Origin: Membranipora membranacea
Taxonomy: Eukaryota; Bryozoa; Gymnolaemata; Cheilostomatida; Membraniporidae
Assembly (NCBI GenBank): GCA_914767715.1
Contig: OU612069.1
Coordinates: 11,591,387-11,655,386 of the forward strand
DNA: 64,000 nt
Direction: 5' to 3'
Under the pieces are notes generated by a model. That model was not told the DNA's origin. It did not search any database and saw only the letters and a list, made by a program, of their open reading frames with translations. This document shows, piece after piece, positions 33,801 to 44,788 of the stretch (within the stretch, counting starts at the first letter, position 1; each line of letters begins with the position of its first letter). A program made the position numbers and the translations under genes.

Positions 33801-36800
33801 ACACTGGTAAAAAGTGGTCTGTCACAGAGACTGTCAGAGATGCCAAATCTCGACTGGAGATAAGTGAGATTGTGGGTGCTGTGACAACTGCACGTCATGG
33901 CGTCGGCTGGGAAGCAAACCGGTGGTTCTCAAAGGAAAGCCCAAAGGTTAGACGGGAGATGGTAGTTGATGAGGTGCACAAGATGGAAGAGGAGCGCCGC
34001 CAGACACAAGCTGTAGGCCAAGCCCAACAAGGCAGGTGGACTTGTTGGGAGTCTGTTGAGCAGCGTCAGCTCAAATGGACAGAAATGTGGTCGATGGAGC
34101 CACAAAGGATCAGCTTTCTGGTTGGTGCAGCTTATGATCAACTACCGACCCCGGCGAACCTGGAACGCTGAAATTTGACCGAGAACTCGAAGTGCGCCGA
34201 GTGCTCGGCCAAGGGCACACTTCGACATATACTGTCGAATTGCCCACAGAGCCTTCGAAGATACACATATAGGCATAATCAAGTCCTGAAAGTGTTGTGT
34301 AAATATGTCACGGAGAAGTGTGAGTATGCTAATGCTGATGGTGAAGCGCGTGAAAAGATTTTGCGCAAAAAGGGATTGATGAACAGCGGAGAATGGCAGG
34401 TGAGATGCGACCTCACAGAGCAGCTCAGCATGCCACAGCATTGTGATCACGAACCAAAGACCAGACTTAATTGTCTGGTCTGACAAAGAAAAAGCACTAA
34501 TACTGATAAAATTGACGGTGCCTTGGGAAGAAAATCTCTCAAACGCGCATGAGAGAAAACTGACAAGATACGAAGATCTGGTGACACAATGCCAAGACAA
34601 AGGTTGGAATTGCGAATTATTCGCAGTGGAAGTTGGCTGCCGTGGATTCATGGCTAGATCAGCTACCAAATTTCTGACTAGAGTTGGGCTGTCGGGCAGA
34701 GAACTCAAACAAGCCACTAAAAGCATAGTACATGAGGCAGAAAGCGCATCTGCATGGATTTGGCAACAGCACTGTGTGAAGACAAAAGCTAAGTAATCCT
34801 ATTGCTTGTAAGCTGGGGTTTAACACACTCACTTTGTTTTGTGGAGTTGGCCAGCATTTAATTCCTTTGTTTATAATCCTTGTAAGGATTAGATTGAGGG
34901 GATTAAGTGATGATTAGCAAACTGATCGGGGTAGAAGGCTAAGCGAGATTATGCCTTTAATACTCAAATTAAAGTAGTTTAATCTCTGCAGGGTGGAAAA
35001 CCAAAGTGAGTCTGTGCTAGATCTAAGGCATTACAAACATAGGATTAAAAGCTTGGCCATCGCATAAAAGGCAGGCAGAGCGAGACAGGAGATCACAGTC
35101 AGCCCACTGGCTGTAGCGCAAACAAGTCATCTCTCCGACTTGTGTATGAGTTGTACTATGCTCAATGTGATGAATTTGAGTAGTGAACTATGGCACGAGG
35201 GGCGGGTGCCTTGACGATTAGCAATGTTGCGCCGATGAGTTGAAGGAAAGCAAACCTCCCTGCACTGGTTTGGCTTAGAGTATAAGCATGAGAGTGATGG
35301 GGCGAACATTGTTGCACTGAAACAATGACCAGTTGGCAGCCTCCCTGGTTGCGCAATAGCGTAAACACACCAATTATGTCAAACCACCGAAACTGACAAA
35401 TGAGATTGATTGAGATGCTCATCAACACACAGGGGTGGCTTCATGCTGCTGGGGCCAGCCATGAGGAGGTAGTACTTGAGAAGGCCTCGAAACAGCGCTT
35501 GACTCATGGTTTCTAGCTGAAGACCTGTGTGTTGTGCAGTGGTACGCGCACCACTGTATGTTGTATCTTGAAGTGACAGTAGACTCTCGAATGCGGCTAA
35601 TATTTTTGCCACCTTTGCATAACGTCAAACATGCTGTCCAAATAACCATTATTGTGGCCAAACAAAGTTTTTTTGAAAGTTCTCACATACGAAGCCGCTT
35701 TCATTAACCATGGTGCACACAAGAAATGCCAACATAATTTTTCATTGCATCTTCATTTTTCTTGAATTTAACGCAAAAGAATGCCGAAAAACACCCTAAA
35801 AATAGCTGTTTTTTGGCATTCTTTTGCGTTAAATTCAAAAAAATTGAAGATGCAATGAAAAATTATGTTGGCATTTCCTGTGTGCACCATGGTTAATGAA
35901 AGCGGCTTCGTATGTGAGAACTTTCAAATAAACTTTGTTTGGCCACAATAATGGTTATTTGGACAGCATGTTTGGCGTTATGCAAAGGTGACGAAACTAT
36001 TAGCCGTATTCGAGAGTCTACTGTCATTGCAATATGCAAGCTAATTTTTTGAAAGTCAATGTGTATGACATTTGAAGAGTACTCTAAGAGAAAATCTTAA
36101 TCAATTTTGATTCGAGCCTATGATCTGTTGTGAATTAATGATTGAAATTTCACATATTTTCACGGCTTCACAAAAAAAATGCGTTGTATGGCGTGACGTA
36201 AAAAGTCAATTTAGACTAGTCATATATCAAAGAAAATCAAATTTTATGATGAACGCAATCTCTAAGTATACATTCCACCTGATTTGAAATTTCTTGCAAT
36301 ACATTTGACTGCTCCCTAAAATGACACAGCGTCATCGAATCAAGTTTTTGTTCAGCTATTTATTTTCCGTAGCTCGGCAGCTTTCCAACGGTATATGATA
36401 TGTTGATATTCGGATCGGTCTTTGACATTACCTTAATATAGAAATATTTGGCTGATGATATATTTTAAATCACATTGTATACTATTAGTACCTAAAGATG
36501 AAATATTAATCAATTCTATAATTACGCCCTCCGTACTCTTCTCAACTGAAGATTAAAGTTGGAAAGATGAAATATTACTGTGTTATCCATAATGTGTTGC
36601 AACTGCTTACTGACTGCCATTTTCATACAATTTTAAGACTGAGTGAGGGAATTTAAGAAAATCTAGAGTCAAGCTGGACAAGTATGATTTTTGAGTTGAC
36701 CATTCGATGTTTCTTGATATTCAGCTACTCAGCAGAAAGGTTTATGCATTGATTTATTTAACCTGCTGTGTTGGCTTGAATAGTTTCGGCAATCCAAAAA

Positions 36801-38436
36801 CGAGTGGCCACCCCGGAGAGGGAATTAAGAGCTTCAAATGATATAGCCAAACCAGAACCTGGAAATTGTTGTACATGTTGTATAAATGGAAGTCATAATA
36901 CTGGACAGATAAAATGAACTCAGTGAGTGCGTAACATTTTGGTAAGAGAGACAGGACCCAGTTAAACTGGCAGGCAAGGGGCAGTGGCAAAATCCGGCTA
37001 GCCAGGTAATTGTGAGTTTATCGCGATGATATATTTGCTGTTGAGATTTTGGTGTTTAATGGGGATAACACACATCTTTTTGTCCCCTGACTGCTAAAAA
37101 AATCACTTGCAAGTCATCTTATAGTGTGACATGAAAAGTTTTACAAAGATATTGCTAAAAGTGCTCTAAAAACGATAAAGGCAAGCAGCAAACCTTTTCA
37201 CCTCCAATCACTTTTCCATAGGCTACTTGTGCTCCATGTTATCACAAACAGCTGGAAATGAACAGATAATGTAAACCGACTGAGTGTGCAACATATAAGT
37301 TTGAGAGACAGGACACAGTTAACTGCTTGGTAAGTGGCAGGAACCAGCTAGCCCTGTCATTGGGATTTAAGCTCATGGGTTTGCGGTTGATAGTTGGCTT
37401 ATTTTAATGGGAGCATAGGACAAAATTTTTATACTGACTGGATGAGAAAACACCCTAGGGGATGTTAATGGTATTACATGTGAAATTCTCTCGAAAAATG
37501 GCTACAAATGCTCCATAAACTAAATTTTTATGTACAATTCTAATATTTTCATTGATAAAGTCAATGATTCATGCACCATCCACGCACAACCAGATTTTGT
37601 TGCGTCATGGAATTGAAAGCGAAGATACCTGCAAGTGATCCGCATGGTGTCACATGAAATTTTTCCCAAAACATGGCTATAAGCGCTCTAAAAATCTAAA
37701 TTCACATGCCCGTTATGTGTATTCTCAATGATACGTTATATGATACAGTCACTAGCCATGCACAACCAGATTGCGTTGTGTCATGGATTTCGCAAAAGTT
37801 AAGTAGGACGTTTTTAGCACTGCATTGTCCGCTCTAGAGTATATTATAACTCTATGGGCAAATCACAGCTGGCTTACAGTGTTTTTGTTTATTAGTCGGA
37901 CAAATATTTGAGTCTGCACTTTGGCACTTTGGTATGATTCTACCTACTGCTGTAATGTGCGAGACTTTCTTCAACTAAAAACCTTTGGCCACATTTCACA
38001 GTACCTCAAGTCAATCAAGAGTTGTGCTCCATTATATTAGCCGGTTATGGCACTGTTTGGGCTATTATGTCGATCCTATTGTCATGGAGAACTAAATTAC
38101 TCCTGAAGAGATGGAAGCCCTGCTCATAATTTGAATCTAATATAGATCGTGGTTGGCAAGAAACACAAGCAATTTAACTGTTATCATCTTATCAAAGTGC
38201 AAGTATACCAGTAAAAAGCCAAGGGTTGGATAAGGAAACGAGGCTATGCTTCGAGTCTTCCATTCTTAGGAGACAGAGAAGAAGACACCGATTAAAACAC
38301 ACTTACCAATACATTCCTGGCAGCACTTATGACCGCAAGTGAGGATGCGTAAAGTTTTCTGCTCCATGCAAATTCGACACTCAATCTCCTTGATGATGTC
38401 AGCTCCTGGTAACATTACAGGTTTGGAAGCAGCCAT
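21845..38436 (-). CDS. TRIM-like protein A: RING, B-box, coiled coil, beta-propeller (7 exons, 517 aa)
   Basis: Minus-strand exons: 38307-38436, 30741-30872, 25470-25554, 24529-24652, 23843-24065, 22326-23051, 21845-21978. All junctions are GT-AG with matching phases, and the 1554-nt sum is one open frame ending in TAA. The RING spans exons 1-2: C20, C23, C34, H36, C39, C42, C52, C55 (C3HC4). Exons 3-4 give a B-box-type zinc module (C94, C97, C106, C109, C114, C117, H127, H131). Residues ~135-230 are a Glu/Lys-rich coiled coil. A Ser/Pro/Thr linker follows. Residues ~255-517 are beta-propeller-like (repeated YL/IF strands with GWxDN loops, e.g. AVAGWNDKNLKLFEL). RING plus B-box proteins of this class are typically E3 ubiquitin ligases; the substrate is unknown. 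Introns 1 (7.4 kb) and 2 (5.2 kb) are enlarged by nested transposons. Confidence 0.88.
26508..29415. mobile_element. GTCGCAA-repeat TIR element, long form (2.9 kb)
   Basis: Starts TGTTGAACCCACAAACGTCG and ends in the inverse (GTGGGTTCAACA). The first and last ~440 bp are inverted copies, and each terminal ~190 bp is packed with about ten GTCGCAA (left) or TTGCGAC (right) heptamers at irregular spacing. Flanks GGGGGGAG and GGGGGATG look like a decayed 8-bp duplication in a G tract. The interior (~27.0-28.95 kb) has no recognisable transposase and includes a tandem duplication. Confidence 0.75.
28248..28520. repeat. Tandem duplication of a ~135-bp unit with a (TA)n core
   Basis: The unit ATCAAATAAATCTAACATGG...CCTATATCATATATATA...TTCACAATG occurs twice in direct succession, first at 28248 and again at 28383, with almost identical text. 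The (TA)n tract is slightly longer in the second copy, suggesting a recent duplication. Confidence 0.85.
29432..29823. mobile_element. 392-bp MITE with CATAGATTT termini and perfect 8-bp target duplication
   Basis: The left terminus CATAGATTTAAAAACAGTG and right terminus CTGTTTTTAAATCTATG are inverted. GATGTGAT flanks both sides (29424-29431 and 29824-29831). No ORF of note. An 8-bp duplication suggests the hAT superfamily. The CATAGA start is shared with the large element at 30993. Confidence 0.85.
31983..32965. mobile_element. GTCGCAA-repeat TIR element, short form (983 bp)
   Basis: Starts TGTTGAACCCACAAACGTCG and ends GGGCTCAACA. Both sides carry CACCCCCC (31975-31982 and 32966-32973), a perfect 8-bp duplication inside a C tract. 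Terminal ~180-bp regions carry clustered GTCGCAA and TTGCGAC heptamers. The paralogous element at 53066-55053 lacks this insertion (C tract at 53408-53426). Confidence 0.85.
33564..34795 (+). pseudogene. C-terminal part of a non-LTR retrotransposon protein: zinc knuckle and endonuclease-like domain
   Basis: The frame 33564-34171 is an RT-connection-like helical region (MRKWLGVPRSF, RWFSKESPKVRREMVVDE). A TGA at 34169-34171 interrupts it, and the same frame continues with KCAECSAKGTLRHILSNC (Cys/His knuckle) and YRHNQVLKVL. Near 34440 the frame changes, and the continuation has RPDLIVWS, IKLTVPWEEN and KLTRYEDL, reminiscent of the PD-(D/E)xK restriction-like endonuclease at the end of R2-type proteins. 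It ends at 34795. One stop and one frameshift make it non-functional. I recognise the family from similar metazoan proteins but cannot name a clade. Confidence 0.7.
33564..35571 (+). mobile_element. 5'-truncated non-LTR retrotransposon with 8-bp target duplication
   Basis: The insert is bounded by AGTGACAG at 33556-33563 and 35572-35579. The intact mirror arm of the surrounding palindrome (near 36018) shows the uninterrupted site. The 5' end starts directly in coding sequence and the 3' end follows ~775 bp of untranslated sequence without a poly-A tail, as in some endonuclease (RLE)-type retrotransposons. Confidence 0.75.
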
Positions 38437-39111
38437 TATTGTAAAGTGAAATGAGGAGTGAGGTGAGTGATGAAAAAAATCCAACTAGATTGCAAAACAG
38501 CTTAAGCGAGAATAAAATTCAGGCCGGATTCGTCAGTCATGTGATATGTATATCATGTGATGGTCTTATCAGCCAGGTCACATGAAAATTGAACAAACAA
38601 TGTGTTGGAGTATGAGCATGTACGCAGTAACTATGCACTGCGCAAGCGAGGTGATAACAGTTTGGTTCTCTTCTTTATATTAATGCCCTTATCAGCAAGG
38701 CAATAAATACACTCTTCAGAGTTTAAGTTGGTCTAAGCCTACTCGTATTTGGACTATTGTTCACTGCTTTATTGAGCGCATCAATCCCTCAATGCAGGCT
38801 TATCATACATTTTTCTTGACTATACTGTGATTAGACTGTGCATTGTGGACTAAAGAATTGGTTAGTTGATATGCATACCTGATAGTGATATGTGTTACTT
38901 GTCCCATTCTTGATTTGAAGGTACCTCTACAGCCAAGTATTTGTCTCGGTAGGTAGAGTCCAAATTAAATTCATGAGCATATCGAATCCTCACAGCACCA
39001 TATTGTTGGATTGCTGTGTGTTCATTATGTGGACCAAACTTATCATGAGATGGGCTTTATCACCTCTTACAGTTGATTTTGTTAACTAAGTTAACTAATT
39101 AAGTGTAGCGA

Positions 39112-39142
<31 letters not shown>

Positions 39143-39588
39143 TATATATTATATTATATTATATTATATATTATGTATGAGCAAACTACAGGTCTTATCA
39201 GCAAGGTTTTAATGCTATGTTATAGGGTTGTAGGTGTAGCTGCATAGCAAAGAATATATTGCGTCATGGTACCTGAGTTTTGAGACAAAAGCCAGGATCA
39301 ACATGTTTAGATTGGAATAAAAAGAGCACGTTGGAGTTCGATCGGACAATATATTTATGTTTTATGCATACCCGTTGCCCAACCACTCCAAACCAAAAAT
39401 TGGTCACCTAGTTCAACATAGGTTGCTCATCTTCTTATGTAAAAATGTGTTGCCCGATCTAAGCAGAGATCTTCAAGCAATTAGTATTACAACAGATGGT
39501 GGCTGTCCTGCAACAATCGTAAACAAGAAATTATTTGGCTGAAATTAACCGATTTCAATTGGATTTTGACCAAGGCTAATTCATAGAA
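38437..39588. other. Upstream region of gene A with (TA)n repeat
   Basis: The first ~90 bp resemble the region upstream of the pseudogene C start codon (52290-52380), so some promoter/5' UTR sequence is shared. A (TA)n/(ATATT)n microsatellite lies at about 39114-39173. The block around 39190-39360 (TTATGGTACCT-like, GAGACAAAA, CAACATGTTTTGA-like text) recurs near 41580-41790 and 55500-55640, so it is a dispersed repeat. No supported exon. Confidence 0.45.
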
Positions 39589-41095
39589 GATGATGATGAT
39601 GATGATGTGTTTATTTGTCTCATCAATTAGAGAAATATAATGCTTCATGTGAGTGCTCTCTTGTTAAAAGTATGGACGGTAAAAATAAATGGATAAAAAT
39701 TCATATAAAAAGTTTACTTTTTTGCAAAAACGCTATTTAGATAGTGAACACAGTTAGCTCTAAAACAAAGTTTGCGAAGGGTTACTCTGTACCGGATGGT
39801 GGAATATCGGCCTGATGGGCATTGAGTAAATGTCAACATGGGAGTTTGTTCGGTTGCCACCATGCGAAGACTCTTTGTAGCGAGTTTGTTGTGGTAGAGA
39901 TCGGCTACTGCGGTGAAGGTGATTTCTCCTGCGAGGCGACCGGCTGAGCGCACCACTCGCTGTAGATGTTTTTTAGAGTCTGCACTAAGATGAGAATATA
40001 TCACTACTAGATGATAGAGTAGGATGCTTTCGATGAAGGATTTGTAGCATGATGTAATCAATCTGGTATCTATTCCCAGATGATACAGCTTGCTCATAAT
40101 GTGAAGTCGAGTTCTAGCTTTCTTTACAGTTCGGTTGGCAGAGGCTGTAAAGTCAAGTTTAGTAGTTAGCGTAGTACCAAGATACACGAACTCCGTTACT
40201 TGATCGATCGGGGAACCATTTATTACCAGCTGTTGTGTGGTCGGGTTATCCCGTGCATTGCTGAAAACCAGTTCTTTGGTCTTCTTTGAGTTAAGAAGCA
40301 GGTCATATTCGCAGCACTAAGCATATAGATGATCTGCTTCTTGTTGGAGACACGATGGCTGGGTACTTGTGAGAAACTCTAGTATGACTGTGTCATCAGC
40401 ATATTTGAGGATTTCGGTATTGGAGTTGAGTGTTGGCATACTGGATACATAGAATGAGAAAAGTAGCGGACTGAGCACACAGCCTTGAGGGCTCCCAGTA
40501 GATGTTGTCGTCGATGCTGATACATTGGACGTTGTTAAAACACGTTGTGTGCGATTTGTGAGGAAACTGTAAAGCCAGTTAAGAATATTCGGATGATTAT
40601 CATAATCACAGAGTCTAGAGATTAGCAGGGACCGATTTATAGTATTAAAGCCGCTGGTGTAGTCAATGAACAGTGTTCGAACATAGTTTTTAGCATTATT
40701 GTCTAGATGGAAACTTACTGAGTCAATCAGAGTGATGAGTGCATCTTCAGTCGACCGATTCTGCTGATATGCGAACTGTGATGAGTCATCGAGATGTGGG
40801 GCTATGCGCCTCACTATCAGCTTCTCCATACTACGACTGATGTCAAAGCTATGGGCCGGAAGTCTTTCGGTTCTGATGTACCGGACAGTTTTGGTAAAGG
40901 CTTGATAGTGGCTGCTTTCCATGCTGATGGCATAGTACCTTGCTTCACTGACATATTGAATTACGCCAGCAGCGGTTCGGTGAGCGAGGATGCAGCTGTC
41001 TTCAGCAATCGTGCAGTCAGATGGTCTGGTCCAGGGCTCTTATTCGTCTGGAGACTGCGCACTACAGCATAAACTTCAGAAAACGTAAAGAAATC
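39589..41095 (-). pseudogene. 5'-truncated LINE with (ATC)n 3' tail
   Basis: On the minus strand the RT starts near 41090 (NKSPGPDHLTARLLK), changes frame near 40850, and continues through SRSMEKLIVRRIAPHL, QNRSTEDALI, GSPQGCVLSPLLFSFYV and the YADD catalytic box (about 40400). An in-frame TAG at 40317-40319 interrupts it. The same frame then continues to 39714 with the C-terminal helical region. The element closes with ATCATCATC repeats at about 39589-39610, as in CR1/L2-like LINEs. One frameshift, a second stop (~40960) and the TAG make it inactive. Confidence 0.85.
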
Positions 41096-42222
41096 ATCAT
41101 ATAAATCTCTCTATATTTATTCAGGCTTCATTTGTTATCAATATATTATTGTAGTGTTACACTATCTTATAATACTACAATGTGCACTTTTTATTAGTGT
41201 ATGCTATTTAAAATGAGTTAGTTTTTCACAGATCAAGCTTTTTCAGCGCTTGATTCAATATTATTGACATCAAACTGAGTAATTAACATCATGAGTAACC
41301 CAGCTGAATGCCAGAAGAAGGTACAACACAAACACCAAGTACTTGTTGTCTGCAGGGAGAGGCTACATGAAATTTATACATTGATACAACCCTGTAGCAC
41401 CACCGTATATTCATTCTGCCTGCATTATCTGACAGTACTGTGTAGCTTCTTTTATCAATTTACGGCTAACCTGTAACATTTCTTTGCCAATTCTAATAGT
41501 TGGTATTGTTATCAGGCAATCGTTTTGTTGAGCTAAGCTTCTCTATATATGAACATGCTACTTGTCTTATCATCAAGGTCGTTAAGTAATGTTTAAGGTC
41601 AGTATGGCGTAACTATCTCAGAAAATTACAGCACATACAGATGCAGATTTATTCTGAAATGATGACAAACATTATGTTGCTTTATGGTACCTTAGTTTGG
41701 AGACAAAATTAGGGACAACATGTTTTGATGGGAATAAGAATAAATGCATTGAGCATATCTGGATGAATTATTTTTTTGGCTTTACGCATACCTATCACAG
41801 AGCATTGGGTAAGCGGTCACTTTGGGGTGTGCATCGCCCATGTCACGCCCACTCCCGCCCTTGAATGGCCCATACATACATAACATTTCTCAGGGAGAAG
41901 ATTGTTTACCAAGTGGGCACATTGTTTACTTAAAGTGATAAATAAATAAATAAAACAATTAGGTGTTTTTTATGTGGGAGGCAGCAACAGGGGCAGACTC
42001 CCTGACTCTTCTGAAAAATTATGTTGTGAGGATGTTTATAATCATCAAACAGGAATTAGCTAGGTAGTCAACAGTATCATTGTTATCAGAGTGTTATCCA
42101 GTCAGAGAAAATTTAAACACTTCACTTCATCTATACTGTCCATTGACAGCCAGCTTTATCAACTCCCCATCTGATATCCTCACAGTGATCAGACAGCTGA
42201 ATCTGTTTTTATCTTCTTCAGT
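41096..42222. other. Gene-free spacer
   Basis: AT-rich. It contains a second copy of the dispersed repeat seen upstream of gene A (about 41580-41790). No supported exon. Confidence 0.35.
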
Positions 42223-42548
42223 CAGTGGCGTATATTAGGGTTCGAATCCCACCAAGGTCATCTTTTTTTCAAATTGGTGCTTTATAACTGGAGCATTTTT
42301 ACCGTAATCTTCTACTGCTATTGAGTTGTTTTCTGAAAGTACCCAACAGCTCAGTGAGCTATTGAAATACCTCTCTGCTTGCACTATTTTTCTACCGATA
42401 TGCAAAAATTTCTGTGGTGGGAGGGCGCTTAAGCGCCCCTCCCACACCCTCCTCGCCACGCCTATGGCGTGTGGATCGGGCTGCGCCCGATTATTATGCT
42501 CATCTCTGAAAAGTCAGTGAGTGAAATTTTTTAGAATATACGCCCCTG
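42223..42548. mobile_element. 326-bp hAT-type MITE
   Basis: Starts CAGTGGCGTATATT and ends with the inverse of CAGGGGCGTATATT. The perfect 8-bp duplication TCTTCAGT flanks it (42215-42222 and 42549-42556). CAGNGG termini with 8-bp duplications are the hAT signature. The interior has a GC-rich palindromic patch (GGGCGCTTAAGCGCCC, TCGGGCTGCGCCCGA) near 42421-42492 and no credible gene. Confidence 0.92.
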
Positions 42549-42639
42549 TCTTCAGTGTTATCGTTGCAATAAAAGTCCTAGAGACGTCCAGTTATCAATC
42601 TTGTCTTGAATCGCAAATTAGTTAGACACTAATAATTAT

Positions 42640-44155
42640 TGTTTTATATACTTTTATTGTCATTCTACATCATCTTTAGGAATGTTTTTCATGCAGTGAC
42701 AGAACAAAAAAGAAAAAAACTTAAGCGGAGAGAAAAAGAAAAAATACTCAAGTAACAAGAATTAATAGGATATAAAGTGCTTTGATAGTTGTTGTTTAAA
42801 ATTAGTGAGTTTGGATGCTGAGCGTATCTGAATTGGTAAAGAGTTAAAAGTTGTAGTGATTTTTTGTCTTTATTGATCAGTGTGATAATGTAATAGGTAT
42901 CTGTCTCTAAAAAAGGTTTTAGAGCTAGCTGGAATAAAGCCTTCCAAAAGAAAGTCAGGTGCAATCAAATGCAAAATTTGAAAACCAAAAATACAGGTGA
43001 AATGACCAGCAAGGAGAGGAAAAGGAATCAGACCAAGAGATGTATGTAAATCTCTTGTATGTATTAGATGATATGGTATGTGGTTGACATTTGCTATTAG
43101 GCGGAAAGCCCTCTTTTGGAGCAAGTATATTCTTTCAAGAATATATTGTGGTGATAGGTTGCCATATATGCGGATGCCATATATCATATGACAAAAGACA
43201 TACTGGAAATAAAAGTAACGAGATGATTTACTATCTAGGAATGCCCTGCATTTCTGGAATAATGTCAGACTTTTGTTTATTTTGATGCAAATCTGGTCTA
43301 CATGATCGTCCCATGTATATGAGTCATTCAAAGTAAAACCAAGGAGTTTGGTATTGGCATTTCGGTTTAGTCTTTTATGGTTAATTTTTAGATCTAAATC
43401 TAGAGATGTGGCTCTATGAGAGGGTTGTACAAGCATATAGTGAGATTTTTTTATGTTTATCAACATCCTATTATTCCTACTTTCTATCAAGTGTAGATCA
43501 GTATCACATAAATCATTAAGTGTATCAAAGTTGTCAGATTTTGATACGAAATGTGTATCATCAGCGTAGGCAAATGCCTTGGAATGTAATGTGTAGGATA
43601 AAAGATCATTGACGTATATGAGGAATAAACTTGGTGCCAGAATTGAGCCTTGGGGGACACCAATGTCTATTGGAAGAATTTTTGAACTTTTTGCACCTTG
43701 TTGTATAGCTACAAATTGTGTCCTATCTGTTAGGAAAGATTTTATGAGAGAGTGCAGTTTGCCCGTTATACCGTACATTGTCAATTTTTTCAGTCGAATT
43801 TTATGGTCGACGCAGTCAAAAGCTTTTTTGAAATCCAAAAACATCATAGCAACAAAGTGACCATCTGATCTTGCTGACAAACAGTCAGAAATGAGTTTGT
43901 GTAGGGAATCAACACAGGAATAACCTTCTCTAAATCCGCAATGTAATTTGTGAAGAAGTTTGTTTGTGGTGAGATATTTTTGAATTTTGGAATTCACATG
44001 TTTCTCAAAAATCTTAGATAGCACAGGAAGTATAATTGATATAGGGCGATAATTAGATGGATCTTTGATATCTCCACCCTTATGAATAGGAATTACTCTT
44101 GCGGTTTGAACGAAACGCTCTGTAGGTTTGCGATGTAGGTCACCCCCTCCTTTCT
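42640..44155 (-). pseudogene. 5'-truncated LINE with long RT open frame
   Basis: On the minus strand an open frame runs from ~44140 (ERFVQTARVIPIHKGG, YRPISIILPVLSKIFEKHV) to 42870, over 400 codons. It carries FLDFKKAFDCVDHKI (first catalytic Asp), GVPQGSILAPSLFLIYVNDL and AFAYADDT (catalytic YADD). After the stop at 42870 another frame holds the usual C-terminal FNSLPIQIRSASKLTNFKQQ (about 42770-42850), so a frameshift removed the tail. AATAAA-like signals lie near 42650. It is missing the N-terminal endonuclease part. This is the best preserved LINE in the window. Confidence 0.87.
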
Positions 44156-44384
44156 CTGTGAACCCTGAAAAGAATCATCTAAATAATTGTGTTTATTTTT
44201 GAGTTTGAATGAAGGAAGAAATGCAAACAAAGCGGCATCAAAAAATATATCGGGTTTACTCCGTAATTATCCCAAATTGAGCTGAACTTAGAATACTAGT
44301 AGATGGTTGCAGTTAAGATTTAGGGATATATAGACAGTTTTCTGAGGTCTTATCTATGTCTCAATTCGGAGTTGTCCTCTCTCC

Positions 44385-44788
44385 AGTTTGGTACTTTTAA
44401 CCCACGCCGCATAGGAAAAACCTGCTGATAGAGGGTTATCTTGAAAACCGCTTATGTTAGGGAAAAACTGATTTTTGATTCAGAGTCTGCACCATTGAAA
44501 ACCCTGTGAGACAGGATTTCCAAAACATTGGAGGCTTGGATGTTGATCAATCTTAATTTTAGTGACAAAACTCATGAAAAGTTCTGCCAAATTGTCCGCA
44601 AAACTGGCAGAAAATGCTACAATTTACTATCCAAATACTAAAATGATTTCCCAAACTATGCCCATATGAGTTTTCAATGCTGCAGATTCAGCAACAAAAA
44701 TCATTTTTATCCTATTATAAGCGGTTACCAAGAAAACCCTCTTTTCAGCACGCTTTTCCTATGCGGTGTGGGTTAAAAGTACCAAACT
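44385..44788. mobile_element. ~404-bp TIR element (AGTTTGGTACTTTTAACCCA termini)
   Basis: The first ~70 bp (AGTTTGGTACTTTTAACCCA, then CGCCGCATAGG, then GAGGGTTATCTTGAAAACCG) are matched in inverse at the right end (GGTTACCAAGAAAACCCTC ... CCTATGCGG ... GGGTTAAAAGTACCAAACT). No target duplication is obvious and there is no ORF. Non-autonomous DNA transposon, superfamily unassigned. Confidence 0.8.

Larger units (their letters stand above)
33109..36432. mobile_element. TTAA-flanked giant palindrome element (1.3 kb plus nested 2.0-kb insert)
   Basis: The first 20 bases GGTAATGTCAAAGACCGATC are the exact inverse of the last 20. TTAA flanks both ends (33105-33108 and 36433-36436). Without the 2.0-kb retroelement at 33564-35571 the rest is one nearly complete palindrome with arms of ~630-670 bp and a ~10-base centre near 35800. 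TTAA duplication is typical of piggyBac and Kolobok elements; the TIR does not let me choose. The paralogous copy has a single TTAA (53544-53547) and no insert. Confidence 0.87.
30993..37856. mobile_element. CATAGAG-family DNA element in intron 1 of gene A (6.9 kb with nested inserts)
   Basis: Termini CATAGAGTTATTATATACTC at the left and its inverse at 37856, extending through CTAGAGTGGACAAT/ATTGTCCGCTCTAG (about 33 bp, few mismatches). The perfect 8-bp duplication GGCAAATC lies at 30985-30992 and 37857-37864. Removing the nested elements at 31983-32965 and 33109-36432 leaves ~2.5 kb. The right arm contains two to three ~340-bp repeated modules (a GAGAGACAGGACCCAG block, a CACTAGCCATGCACAACCAG block). 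No transposase remains. The homologous intron of pseudogene C has a single site (51680-51687) without the element. Confidence 0.85.

Noticed and set aside
34142-34726. 194-codon minus-strand ORF
   Set aside because: Antisense to the retrotransposon C-terminal domain, which has recognisable motifs on the plus strand.
42235-42459. Minus-strand ORF and a tRNA B-box-like GTTCGAATC near 42240, suggesting a SINE
   Set aside because: The region is exactly bounded by hAT-type termini and an 8-bp duplication; no A box at proper spacing.
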